DNA of 25,880 bases, from positions 1-25,880 of the forward strand of contig DATJHM010000233.1 in NCBI GenBank assembly GCA_035493895.1. The letters run 5' to 3'. Positions 1 to 7,108 of the stretch are shown one piece after another. The position numbers and the translations under genes are program-made. Positions within the stretch are counted from its first letter, which is position 1. Every line of letters begins with the position of its first letter. The stretch is from DATJHM01 sp035493895. Its GTDB lineage: Bacteria > Chloroflexota > Ktedonobacteria > Ktedonobacterales > Ktedonobacteraceae. The notes under the pieces were generated by a model. The model was not told the DNA's origin. It made no database searches and saw only the letters and a program-made list of their open reading frames with translations.

Positions 1-49
1 GGAATCACAGGCGAACCAGACGCTCAAAGAGCAGGGCTACTTATCATAA
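1..49 (+). CDS. Possible 3' end of a gene entering from the left
   Basis: Reading from base 2, the frame is open from the window edge to a TAA at 47-49 and gives a short tail ending in QGYLS. A second frame, from base 1, is also open to a TAA at 64-66, so the frame cannot be decided. No family can be named from 15 to 21 residues. Two hairpins follow: CGTAGA/TCTACG at 57-72, and GCGCGG/CCGCGC at 90-106, which extends to 88-108 with one G-T pair. They may mark the end of the transcript, but neither is followed by a T run. Confidence 0.25.
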   Translation, partial: ESQANQTLKEQGYLS

Positions 50-121
50 CTGCAAGCGTAGAATAATCTACGAACCAATTTTCCTGTGGGCGCGGTTTAT
101 CCGCGCTCACATGCATTGTAG

Positions 122-269
122 AGGTGTGGCTTGTTTGCAAGGGTAGGTTTTTTGAAATTGAGCTAGATTTGTGGGCGAAAACAGGGGGCAAACCCCCACA
201 TTTTTCGGCCCCTCAAGCTCGCCAGAAAAATCGTCTGAAAAAACCTACCCTTGCAAAGGTGTGGCTTGT
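122..269. repeat. MITE-like element: 20-bp inverted repeats inside 13-bp direct repeats
   Basis: Perfect 20-bp inverted repeats lie at 134-153 and 238-257 (TTTGCAAGGG at the outer end, six T at the inner end). They are bordered by a 13-bp direct repeat, AGGTGTGGCTTGT, at 122-134 and 257-269, which overlaps the inverted repeats by one base. The 84-bp interior has a smaller stem (GGGGG at 184-188 with CCCCC further on) and no coding potential. This is the layout of a small non-autonomous insertion with a target duplication, although 13 bp would be long for one. It could equally be a strong hairpin at the end of the flanking minus-strand gene. No transposase is nearby. Confidence 0.55.
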
Positions 270-293
270 CTGCGCCAGAATGCGCAAAATAGG

Positions 294-905
294 TTACGCC
301 TGAAACGTTTTCGTGGGCTTTTCCCGCCAGACGATTTTATCGACCCAATAGGGGATGAGCGTGGCTAGCAGCAGAAGGAACGCGCCGAGCCCAAGCAAGA
401 TGCTGGCAGTCGGCCATTGGTTTGCATAATAGTTGCCTGGATGTTGACGGTATTCTGTGGTCGTGTATGTGCCCTGATCCGTACCGCTAGCATCTTGAAA
501 AGAGAATTGCGAGACGTTATAGCCAGAGACATGTAATACTGTGCCATCATCCTGCGTGGAATTGATCTGCAATGCGCCTTCCTTATAAACGAGCTTGCTC
601 ACTGAATGGAGATTCGCGACCAGGGCGGGATTGGGATAGGGATCAAAATCAACCGCTTTGATGATATAGACAGCCGTATTGCCAGGGAAACGGACATAAT
701 CATCACCGTTCCCATCGACAAATACCTCGGCCTGTCCCGTTGGGCCTGCATGGTAACTGACCATATGCGAACCAAGACCGTAGCAGATGCCCGCAAGCAG
801 CAGAATACCGCCCAGTATTCCCCGCCCCAGCCTCGTCATAAATAAGAAATACACCGTACGCGCAAACGCATAACCGCCAAACCGGATACTGTTGGTGCTA
901 ATCAT
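294..905 (-). CDS. Two-helix membrane protein of unknown function
   Basis: The gene encodes 203 residues and no family was recognised. The start ATG is preceded by AGGGA at suitable spacing. Two hydrophobic segments are visible, at about residues 27-45 and 166-187. Between them is a polar, Tyr/Asn/Gly-rich domain of about 120 residues, predicted to be beta-rich and probably extracytoplasmic. The basic N-terminus (about residues 8-28) and the C-terminal WREKPTK tail suggest that both ends are cytoplasmic. The gene reads away from the XRE regulator across a 368-bp gap and runs into the inverted-repeat element at 122-269. Nothing in the neighbourhood indicates a substrate or partner. Confidence 0.75.
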   Translation of the reverse strand: MISTNSIRFGGYAFARTVYFLFMTRLGRGILGGILLLAGICYGLGSHMVSYHAGPTGQAEVFVDGNGDDYVRFPGNTAVYIIKAVDFDPYPNPALVANLHSVSKLVYKEGALQINSTQDDGTVLHVSGYNVSQFSFQDASGTDQGTYTTTEYRQHPGNYYANQWPTASILLGLGAFLLLLATLIPYWVDKIVWREKPTKTFQA

Positions 906-1273
906 TTATTATCCCTCAAAAAAATAAAAGCAGAAGAAAAGGTCTTTCCTCCAGTTATTGTGTCTGAAAACAGACAAAAAGCGATTTATACTTTACAATA
1001 TAGAAAAGATGAATGCAAGAGATAAGGGAAGAAGAACGATGAGTATGGTAGAGTCTCTTCTACCACACCACTGCTGTGCTGATCACTGGAACCATCTCGC
1101 GGGCGTTCATGAAACGATCCTTTCTCAATACCAGAAATGGGGAAAGTGCTCTTCTTATTAGCAATGTTATCTTATCATACGAAATACAACATCGCTAGAG
1201 GATGAAAACCAGCCTGAATGCTGCCAGGTTAGTGGCCTTGACAAAATCCCTGATATGAGATATTATTCCATAT
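906..1273. other. Intergenic region between divergent genes
   Basis: This 368-bp gap holds the upstream signals of two diverging genes. The clear promoter is at its right end (1238-1266). A 7-bp hairpin, TGGTAGA/TCTACCA, lies at 1046-1052 and 1059-1065. A 40-codon frame at 1039-1161 has a loose ribosome site (AAGGGA) but no recognisable family and low-complexity composition, so I do not call it a gene with any confidence. No other structure is seen. Confidence 0.5.
1238..1266 (+). promoter_or_regulatory. Consensus sigma-70-type promoter of the XRE-cupin gene
   Basis: A perfect -35 box, TTGACA (1238-1243), is followed by exactly 17 bp and a good -10 box, TATTAT (1261-1266). Transcription would begin about seven bases on, at 1273-1274, which is the A of the ATG at 1274. 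There is no room for a ribosome-binding site, so the transcript should be leaderless or nearly so. Confidence 0.8.
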
Positions 1274-1279
1274 ATGGAA
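1266..1279. promoter_or_regulatory. Perfect 14-bp palindrome over the transcription and translation start
   Basis: TTCCATATATGGAA is a perfect dyad that overlaps the last base of the -10 box, the predicted start site and the initiation codon of the XRE-cupin gene. Its position fits an autorepression operator for the encoded HTH protein. This is inferred from position and symmetry only. The ATG itself lies within the dyad, so the symmetry could in part be fortuitous. Confidence 0.5.
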
Positions 1280-1846
1280 AATACTGATTTGGATACGACC
1301 TCCACTGACCGGCTGATTGCTCAGCGCCTCAAAGAGCTGCGCGCTGAGCGCGGTTGGTCATTGGACGAGCTTGCAAAACGCAGCAACGTGAGCCGCGCCA
1401 CCCTGTCCCGCATTGAGAACGCAGAGGTGAGCCCGACCACGAGCGTGCTGGGCAAGCTATGCGCGGCCTTTGGCCTGACCATGACGCGGTTGATGCACAT
1501 GGTTGAGGATGACTTTGCCCCTCTCATCCGCCGAAGCGCACAACCGGTCTGGACAGATCCAACTATTGGATTCCGGCGGCGTTCGGTCTCCCCTCCCGCC
1601 CAGACTCTGGCCGCTGAAGTTCTTGAGTGCGAACTAGAACCGGGTACGCACATCACCTATGAGCGTCCGCCAAGATCGGGCCTGGAACACTATCTGCTCC
1701 TGATTGAGGGAGAATTGGAGATGAGCATTAACGGGCAAACCTATGATCTGCGGCCCGGCGACTGCCTGCGCTACCAGCTCTTTGGCCCCAGCGCTTTCAC
1801 AACCTCTGAACAGTGCGGAGCCAGATATATCCTTTTTATGTTGTGA
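1274..1846 (+). CDS. XRE-family transcriptional regulator with C-terminal cupin domain
   Basis: This 190-residue protein has a classic XRE/Cro helix-turn-helix at about residues 13-68; RSNVSRATLSRIENAE is the recognition region. A short link leads to a cupin-type sensor domain at about 110-190, with the hallmark HYLLLIEGELEM strand and the GQTYDLRPGDC turn. Members of this class usually repress or activate a neighbouring metabolic or acetyltransferase gene in response to a small ligand bound by the cupin. The GNAT gene 141 bp downstream on the same strand is the natural candidate target. The start is set by the promoter at 1238-1266, which leaves no leader. A palindrome across the start suggests autoregulation. 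The ligand is unknown. Confidence 0.9.
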   Translation: MENTDLDTTSTDRLIAQRLKELRAERGWSLDELAKRSNVSRATLSRIENAEVSPTTSVLGKLCAAFGLTMTRLMHMVEDDFAPLIRRSAQPVWTDPTIGFRRRSVSPPAQTLAAEVLECELEPGTHITYERPPRSGLEHYLLLIEGELEMSINGQTYDLRPGDCLRYQLFGPSAFTTSEQCGARYILFML

Positions 1847-1987
1847 GGTAACAGGGGCAGGATAGCTCTAGTTTCAGTACCCTCAAGCGGGTCGTCAAAG
1901 GATGTTGTCCCTACAGCCCCAGAGGGAGGGTATACACACGAAAAACGAACAGGTCAAGTGTTTTTGCACTAGAGAAGGAAACTCTTT

Positions 1988-2476
1988 ATGTTTACACTAC
2001 GTCGTTACACACCCTCCGACCAGGAAGCGGTTGAACACCTGCATGTGCTGGCTATTCAGCAGACCGGGGCCTATCTGGGGCGCGGTCCCTGGGATGATGA
2101 TGTCTATGCGATCGAGGAAGTGTACCTCAAGAAGCAGGGCGAATTTTTGATTGGCGAGTGCGATGGATTGCTGGTCGCGATGGGCGCTTTGAAGCGCACC
2201 AGTGCGGAGCGCGCCGAGATCAAACGCATGCGCGTCTATGCTGAGTATCAGGGGCGCGGCTACGGTCAGCGCATTCTGGATGAACTCGAAGCCCGCGCTC
2301 GTGTTCTTGGTTATCGGACCCTGCATCTGGACACCTCCATTCTCCAGATAGCAGCTCAGAAGCTCTACGAAAAAAATGGCTACCACGAAGTCGGCAGGGA
2401 TAAATTTCAACAGGAAATAGGCAAAGATACCTATCAATTGATCGAGGTTATCCTGTACGAAAAGCAATTAGTCTAA
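1988..2476 (+). CDS. GNAT-family N-acetyltransferase
   Basis: This 162-residue protein is the usual length for a single GNAT domain, which transfers an acetyl group from acetyl-CoA to an amine. The acetyl-CoA pyrophosphate loop (motif A) is clear: EIKRMRVYAEYQGRGYGQ at about residues 77-94, containing the Q-G-R-G-Y-G turn. Motif B follows, with LHLDTS and AQKLYEKNGYHEVG at about 116-137. The start is supported by AGAAGGAA upstream of the ATG. The substrate cannot be read from sequence. The XRE-cupin gene just upstream is a probable regulator. Confidence 0.9.
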   Translation: MFTLRRYTPSDQEAVEHLHVLAIQQTGAYLGRGPWDDDVYAIEEVYLKKQGEFLIGECDGLLVAMGALKRTSAERAEIKRMRVYAEYQGRGYGQRILDELEARARVLGYRTLHLDTSILQIAAQKLYEKNGYHEVGRDKFQQEIGKDTYQLIEVILYEKQLV

Positions 2477-2573
2477 ATACGGACTCCCCTTTTCCAGGTC
2501 ATACCGTCGTCAGAATATGCGTATTTTCTTCCCCGCTGGACAGCAAAGTTCGTTGTTGGGGATAACCATGTGT

Positions 2574-2604
2574 GGACCCGCTGGAGTATTTCGCCAGCGA
2601 GTCC
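2574..2604. terminator. Hairpin between convergent genes, possible terminator
   Basis: Arms GGACCCGCTGG (2574-2584) and CCAGCGAGTCC (2594-2604) pair with one mismatch around a 9-base loop. The hairpin lies between the stop codons of the plus-strand acetyltransferase (2476) and the minus-strand DUF6807 gene (2616). There is no T run on either side, so intrinsic termination is only possible, not shown. Confidence 0.35.
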
Positions 2605-2615
2605 AGGAGGAGATA

Positions 2616-3527
2616 TTATGCCAGGGATTGCAGATAGGTAGCTACATACTCCTCGATTTGTGAGCGTGACCATGCGCCATTGGCAATGACTGTGCGATAG
2701 GAAAGTTGCAGCGTCTCCTGCGGTTGCAGGGTGTAGTACTCGTCGAACATAAACGAGTAACTGACGCAGGCGTACGGCTCATTGCGCACAAACCATTTGT
2801 TGGGGTACTGGATATTCCCTGGCGTATCAATAAATATGAGCGTAGATTTAGCCTGGTTGCCGTCATGGGAGCCAATAAAGGCCAGCCATGGTGAGCGTTT
2901 GCCCATCATGTCCGGACCTTCCTGTCCATCGGCGGCGAGAATCTTGCCATGCAGGAACGAGCGTGGACCGCGCCAGAACAGGCTCCCATACCCGGCATTC
3001 TCGCGGCCTTCGGTAGTTGGTGAGCCAAAGGTGAGCGCTTGCGCTGAAGCATTGGCAAGCTTAAATGCAAGATCCAATGTCCAGTAGCCCGCCTCGGCAT
3101 TGATCTCGCTGACGTGAATGCGCCGCTCTTCGTCAAGCCAGAGTTCTCCGCTATGGGTGACCCATTGCAGATGTTCGATGCCGTGCATGGTGTCGTCGCT
3201 GGTGAGCTCTTCCCATCTGACATGCTGCGTGCGTCCGTTGTTATCGAGCTGGACATAGCCCTGTTTTTCGCGCGTATAGGTCGGTCCACCCCAGAAGTTT
3301 TCCCCGGAAAAATTTGGGATGGACATAGACATACCAATGTGCCAGAGATGATCGTATGGGCGAAACAGGCTGACTTCGTTTCCAGCCAACGTGCGCATTG
3401 GATGAAAATAGGGTTTGGGAGACTCAACCGCGGGATTTTTGGATTCGTACACATAGGTAAATAAAGGCTGATCCTGGTAGCGCAGCTCAATAGCATCATG
3501 AAGTGTATGGACCAACGTTGTCTTCAT
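2616..3527 (-). CDS. DUF6807 (PmoA-like) family protein
   Basis: This 303-residue protein is full length for the DUF6807 family (older Pfam name: methane oxygenase PmoA). Typical features are the N-terminal HPMRTLAGNEVS segment followed by YDHLWHIGMSMS at about residues 58-69, and the SPWLAFIG and later FMFDEYYTLQP strands. The fold is expected to be a beta-sandwich. The name is historical and there is no evidence for methane oxidation here. The family recurs beside Gfo/Idh/MocA dehydrogenases, as it does here, so a role in sugar or sugar-acid processing is the best inference. It is the third gene of a minus-strand operon, starting 3 bp after the enolase-family gene. No signal peptide is seen, so it is probably cytoplasmic. 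Confidence 0.8.
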   Translation of the reverse strand: MKTTLVHTLHDAIELRYQDQPLFTYVYESKNPAVESPKPYFHPMRTLAGNEVSLFRPYDHLWHIGMSMSIPNFSGENFWGGPTYTREKQGYVQLDNNGRTQHVRWEELTSDDTMHGIEHLQWVTHSGELWLDEERRIHVSEINAEAGYWTLDLAFKLANASAQALTFGSPTTEGRENAGYGSLFWRGPRSFLHGKILAADGQEGPDMMGKRSPWLAFIGSHDGNQAKSTLIFIDTPGNIQYPNKWFVRNEPYACVSYSFMFDEYYTLQPQETLQLSYRTVIANGAWSRSQIEEYVATYLQSLA

Positions 3528-3530
3528 ACT

Positions 3531-4673
3531 TTACATATCCTTTGCTAAAAACTGTTCTAAGCTCTGCTGATCGGGATGGATGCCAATGCCAATCTCTTCG
3601 CCGAGATGCACTGTTCCGTCGAACTCGCGCTTCGCTTTATCGGGATAGAGCGCAGACTCATCGAGGAACTGGCTACCGTTCAGCGCGGCAGGCCCACTAT
3701 GGCCGAATGTCGCAGCTAGCTGGCAGGCGGCAAGTTTGGTGAGAAAACTATCTGTGAGACCGCTCACCAGGAAGGGCAGGCCCGCAGAAGTTGCCGTGGC
3801 GATCTGTTGCAGCGACGGCCAGATCCCTCCGCTCCGCGTGACTTTCACCACGAGGTAGTCGACCAGCCCTTCGGCGGCATAGTGGAAAAAGTCTGCCGGA
3901 CTGACGCTGGACTCATCGACGGCCAGAGGGATCGGGCATTGATTGCGCAGGCGGCGCAACAGTTGCAATTGATCGGCGGGAAATGGTTGTTCCAGCACAT
4001 TGACGCCCGCATCGGCAAAGCTACGGGCGACGGTGAGCGCCTCGTGCGGCTGAAATCCCTGGTTCGCATCTGCCCAGACAAAAGCGTCGGGGCCAGCTGT
4101 CTGCCGGATCACTTTTGCCATGGCGATATCGGTCTCGGGGGCCACCGCCGCTTTAAAATTAAAGTGGCGGTAGCCCTTTGCCATGGCCTCAAGGATATCT
4201 TGCCGTACCGTTTCTACGTCATGGCTGGTGAGTGTATAGCTCAAGGTGACGCTATTGCGCTCACTGCTGCCACCCAGGTAGCCCCGTAAGGGCAGACCCG
4301 CACTGCGGGCGCATAGATCATGCACGGCCATATCTACGGCAGCTTTGGCAACCGGGAAACCGGTGCTGGGGCCGCGCCCAATGACGCTATGCATACGTTT
4401 GTGGAGTCCCCAACGATCGGTGATCTCCAGACCAATGATCGCGGGGGCCAGATAGTGGCGAATGGCTGTCGTAGCGGACTCGACAGTCTCATAGGCCCAT
4501 TGTGGCATGGGGCGTCCTTCGCCCCAACCGATCTCTCCTTCGTTATCGGTCACTTTGACCAGCACAAACGGAGCCGTGTCACCGGCCTTGCCTGCACTTC
4601 CCGAGGAGAAGCGAAATGTGTTGGTAATGGGTAAACGGATCGGGAAAACTTCGACCTGCCGAATTGTTTTCAT
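3531..4673 (-). CDS. Mandelate racemase / muconate-lactonizing-enzyme family protein (enolase superfamily)
   Basis: The protein has 380 residues, with an N-terminal alpha+beta capping domain (about 1-130) and a modified TIM barrel. The Mg2+ ligands are D202 (WADANQG), E228 (LEQPF) and D253 (VDESS). Catalytic lysines are K174 at the end of strand 2 and K277 (VVKVTRSGG), as in the MLE/dipeptide-epimerase subgroup. The usual K-x-K of strand 2 is N172-F-K174 here: the first lysine is missing but the proton-abstracting one is kept. Such enzymes dehydrate sugar acids, cycloisomerise muconate, or epimerise amino-acid derivatives. The dehydrogenase upstream favours a sugar-acid role. The ATG overlaps the upstream stop by 4 bp (ATGA), which indicates translational coupling. 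Confidence 0.88.
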   Translation of the reverse strand: MKTIRQVEVFPIRLPITNTFRFSSGSAGKAGDTAPFVLVKVTDNEGEIGWGEGRPMPQWAYETVESATTAIRHYLAPAIIGLEITDRWGLHKRMHSVIGRGPSTGFPVAKAAVDMAVHDLCARSAGLPLRGYLGGSSERNSVTLSYTLTSHDVETVRQDILEAMAKGYRHFNFKAAVAPETDIAMAKVIRQTAGPDAFVWADANQGFQPHEALTVARSFADAGVNVLEQPFPADQLQLLRRLRNQCPIPLAVDESSVSPADFFHYAAEGLVDYLVVKVTRSGGIWPSLQQIATATSAGLPFLVSGLTDSFLTKLAACQLAATFGHSGPAALNGSQFLDESALYPDKAKREFDGTVHLGEEIGIGIHPDQQSLEQFLAKDM

Positions 4674-5764
4674 CGACCTGCTGATCCTCGCGGAATCTGA
4701 CCGGAAACGTGATCGTAGAATGGATCTCCGTCTACGATGGAGCCCTGCCGCACCGTCTGACCGGTCATCGCCGATTTATAGATACCGGTAATAAATTCCA
4801 GGGTGGGACGAATGGTGATCGTGCTTGCCTGTGGCTGCCTCTGCTGATCCATATCGTCCAATAAATACGCAAGTTGTGTTGCATGGTTGCCGGTGCGATC
4901 CTGTGCAAGCTCTTCCCAGGCTGCCTGGACCGCTGCATCTTCGATAGATGGTGGCTGTGAGAAACGCCAGTTTTTGTTGCTCGCACTATAGAGTGCCGTC
5001 AATTCCAGCGAGGCCTTTTGCAGATCGAAGCGCAGATAGGTCTCCTCGCGTGGAGACAGGACGCTGTTGACGATGCTGCCCAGCGCACGATTTTTGAAGC
5101 GCACAATCGCCAGGGAAACATCTTCTACCTCGATCTTGCGGTCCAGCGTTCCCATCATCGCGCTGACCTCTTCCCAGTCTCCAAGCAGCCAGAGAAAGAG
5201 ATCCATGGCATGAATACCATGGCCCATTGTTGGTCCGCCGCCTTCGGTTGACCATTTGCCGCGCCAGGGAACTTCGTAATAGGCGTGAGTACGGAACCAG
5301 GTGGTCTGGCAGATACCGACCATCGGTTTCCCTAACGCTTCCGTGCGGATCAGCTGTTTGAGGTGCTGACTACCCGATCCGAAGCGCCATTGGAAGACGC
5401 TGCTGCAATACTTGCCGGTCTGCTTTTCTACGGCCAGGATATGGTCGAGTTCAGCAAGGGAAGTGCATAATGGCTTCTCGCACAGAACCCAGGCACCTGC
5501 TTGCAGGCACTGTATAATCAGGTCGTAGTGCGAATTTGGCGGAGTGGCGATGTGCACGAGGTCGGGGCGCTCTTTTTCCAGCATTTCTGCGACATCGGTA
5601 TAGAAACGAGGAATGCCATGCTGCGCGCTAAAGGCTTCCACGCGGTCGGGAAGCACATCCACGGCTGCCACGACTTCTGTCCGCTCCTTTGCCTCACCGA
5701 GCGCTCTCATGTGAGACTGCGCAATGCCTCCGGTACCGACGATTGCAACACGATATTGTGCCAT
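4670..5764 (-). CDS. Gfo/Idh/MocA-family NAD(P)-dependent oxidoreductase
   Basis: This 364-residue protein has the normal family length. The N-terminal Rossmann fold carries the dinucleotide loop G-T-G-G at residues 10-13 and D36 at the end of strand 2, which suggests NAD rather than NADP. The family signature EKP is at 96-98 (VLCEKPL), and ATPPNSH is at 73-79. The C-terminal substrate domain has a GGGP...GHGIHAMD motif with a candidate catalytic histidine. The start at 5764 is chosen because GGGAG precedes it and the family-like sequence begins there. The frame is open 30 codons further upstream, but that stretch does not resemble the family. It is the first gene of the three-gene operon and probably oxidises a sugar or inositol-like hydroxyl. 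Confidence 0.9.
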   Translation of the reverse strand: MAQYRVAIVGTGGIAQSHMRALGEAKERTEVVAAVDVLPDRVEAFSAQHGIPRFYTDVAEMLEKERPDLVHIATPPNSHYDLIIQCLQAGAWVLCEKPLCTSLAELDHILAVEKQTGKYCSSVFQWRFGSGSQHLKQLIRTEALGKPMVGICQTTWFRTHAYYEVPWRGKWSTEGGGPTMGHGIHAMDLFLWLLGDWEEVSAMMGTLDRKIEVEDVSLAIVRFKNRALGSIVNSVLSPREETYLRFDLQKASLELTALYSASNKNWRFSQPPSIEDAAVQAAWEELAQDRTGNHATQLAYLLDDMDQQRQPQASTITIRPTLEFITGIYKSAMTGQTVRQGSIVDGDPFYDHVSGQIPRGSAGR

Positions 5765-5834
5765 AAAAAAATTTCTCCCACGGCTGTGTGAACTACACTT
5801 TTCAAAGAATTTACTCCTATGTAACACATTCACC

Positions 5835-5864
5835 ATAGTAACTGAATAATGCACGAAAAATCAA
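5835..5864 (-). promoter_or_regulatory. Candidate promoter of the three-gene catabolic operon
   Basis: On the minus strand, TTGATT (5864-5859) is followed by 18 bp and TACTAT (5840-5835). Transcription would start near 5828, leaving a leader of about 60 bases before the dehydrogenase ATG at 5764. Both boxes are near consensus, but AT-rich sequence makes chance matches likely. Confidence 0.4.
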
Positions 5865-5952
5865 GGCCTTTTCCCCTTGCTTGAGTCGCTTTTCCTCTAT
5901 TTTATTACCGTAAAACAAGGTGTGAAGCGCTTTGAGCAACTTCTTATAAATC

Positions 5953-5966
5953 TGCAAACGCTTGCA
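5953..5966. promoter_or_regulatory. LacI/GalR-family operator
   Basis: TGCAAACGCTTGCA fits every fixed position of the LacI/GalR (cre-like) operator pattern TGNAANCGNTNNCA with the central CG. A degenerate partner with the same AAGCGCTT core is centred 31 bp away (5928/5929), about three helical turns. No LacI-type gene lies in the window, so the regulator would act from elsewhere. The site lies upstream of the operon promoter proposed at 5835-5864, which would suit activation. Repression is possible if the true promoter overlaps it. Confidence 0.55.
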
Positions 5967-6195
5967 ACATTGGTGTCAATCGTTTTATGCTAAAATTATG
6001 GAAGAATATATATTTGCTTATTTTGATAGAGATTGCATCGATACTTTCGTTTGTAAAATATGAGTGCGTGCTCTGTTTTTCTATTTCTACGGAGAGACGG
6101 AAAATATCAATAGAAAAAATTACCGGATTGGGCCGCTATCGTGAGAATGAAAAATAGAACTGAATTTGATCTGCCAGACATAAAAAGGATTTTGT

Positions 6196-7074
6196 ATGAC
6201 TTCTGCTATGCTCTCTCCAACATTACCTGAACTTCTCGCTCATCTGACCAATCGGGATTATCGTATACGGAAACAGGCGGTGCGCGAAATTGCCGCTAGC
6301 TATCCCGCACAAGCAGTATCTGCACTCTTGCCCGTGCTCAAAGATTCTCGTAGTGAACTGCGGGCACTGGTCGTGAACATTCTGGGTAACTCCAGAGATG
6401 TCAGTGTGGTAGATTCATTGTGTGAAACACTGGCTGATAAAAATGTGAAGGTACGTATCAATGCTATTCGTGCGTTGGAAAAGCTTGCCGATCGCCGTGC
6501 GGTGCCTGCGCTCTTGTGTTTGCTCAATGATGCGAACCGGGATATTTGTATCCAGGCCATCTGGGCGTTGGGACATCTGGGCGATTCTGCTGTTGTTCCT
6601 CTTTTGATTCCACAACTGGCAACCACGGATCGATACGAATTGCGTACAGTGGTGGAGGCGCTGGGCCATCTGGCGGACGAACGTGCCATCGTTCCATTGC
6701 TGGCTGCACTGGAACGTGTGGAAATGCAGATGCAGGTTGGTTATCTTGGTGGGGCACTGGGTAATTTCGAGAAACGGCAATTCTCTCCATACCTGGAGGC
6801 TTTTCTTGCTGATCATGCCAGGAGTACGGCCATGCGGGCGAGTGCGGCATGGCTACTTGGCTATCTGGTCTGCGCCTCGGCACTGCCCGTTCTGCTTGAG
6901 ACGCTGGGAGATCAGAATGCGGATGTACGGTATCGTGTGGTGGGGGCGCTGGCGAGTTTGCGCGATCGGCGGGCAATTGGGCCGCTGATGAAACTACTAG
7001 AGGATGAAGATACACGTGTGCGCCTCGAAGTGAGGCGTACGCTGACGGTTTTGCGTGCTCCAGGCATATTTTGA
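6196..7074 (+). CDS. HEAT-repeat protein
   Basis: The protein has 292 residues and is built almost wholly from helical HEAT (PBS-lyase-type) repeats of about 31 residues. Recurrent core motifs are D..VR..A..AL..L.D.RAVP.L...L.D, seen for instance at KVRINAIRALEKLADRRAVP and VRYRVVGALASLRDRRAIGP. There is no signal peptide, membrane segment or catalytic motif. Such solenoids serve as protein-binding scaffolds, and some act in phycobilin or metal-cofactor handling. AAAGGA precedes the ATG. The radical SAM gene starts about 34 bp after its stop, which suggests one transcript and perhaps a functional pairing. Confidence 0.85.
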   Translation: MTSAMLSPTLPELLAHLTNRDYRIRKQAVREIAASYPAQAVSALLPVLKDSRSELRALVVNILGNSRDVSVVDSLCETLADKNVKVRINAIRALEKLADRRAVPALLCLLNDANRDICIQAIWALGHLGDSAVVPLLIPQLATTDRYELRTVVEALGHLADERAIVPLLAALERVEMQMQVGYLGGALGNFEKRQFSPYLEAFLADHARSTAMRASAAWLLGYLVCASALPVLLETLGDQNADVRYRVVGALASLRDRRAIGPLMKLLEDEDTRVRLEVRRTLTVLRAPGIF

Positions 7075-7108
7075 GGGGCAAAAAGGTTCAGGAGACAGGC
7101 AGAAGCAT

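Larger units (their letters stand above)
5765..6195. other. Intergenic regulatory region between divergent genes
   Basis: This AT-rich 431-bp gap lies between the dehydrogenase operon (minus) and the HEAT-repeat gene (plus). It contains a candidate minus-strand promoter (5835-5864), a LacI/GalR-type operator (5953-5966) and a weaker related site centred 31 bp away at 5928/5929. On the plus strand, TTGCAA (5962-5967), 18 bp and TATGCT (5986-5991) form a possible promoter for the HEAT gene that the operator would overlap. The remaining bases show nothing recognisable. Confidence 0.55.

Noticed and set aside
958..1161. Plus-strand frame of 67 codons in the gap before the XRE gene
   Set aside because: No recognisable protein features; only a weak ribosome site at an internal ATG (1039). 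Kept as a remark on the gap.
1902..2150. Frame overlapping the acetyltransferase start
   Set aside because: Out of frame with a clear GNAT gene that has its own ribosome site and motifs.
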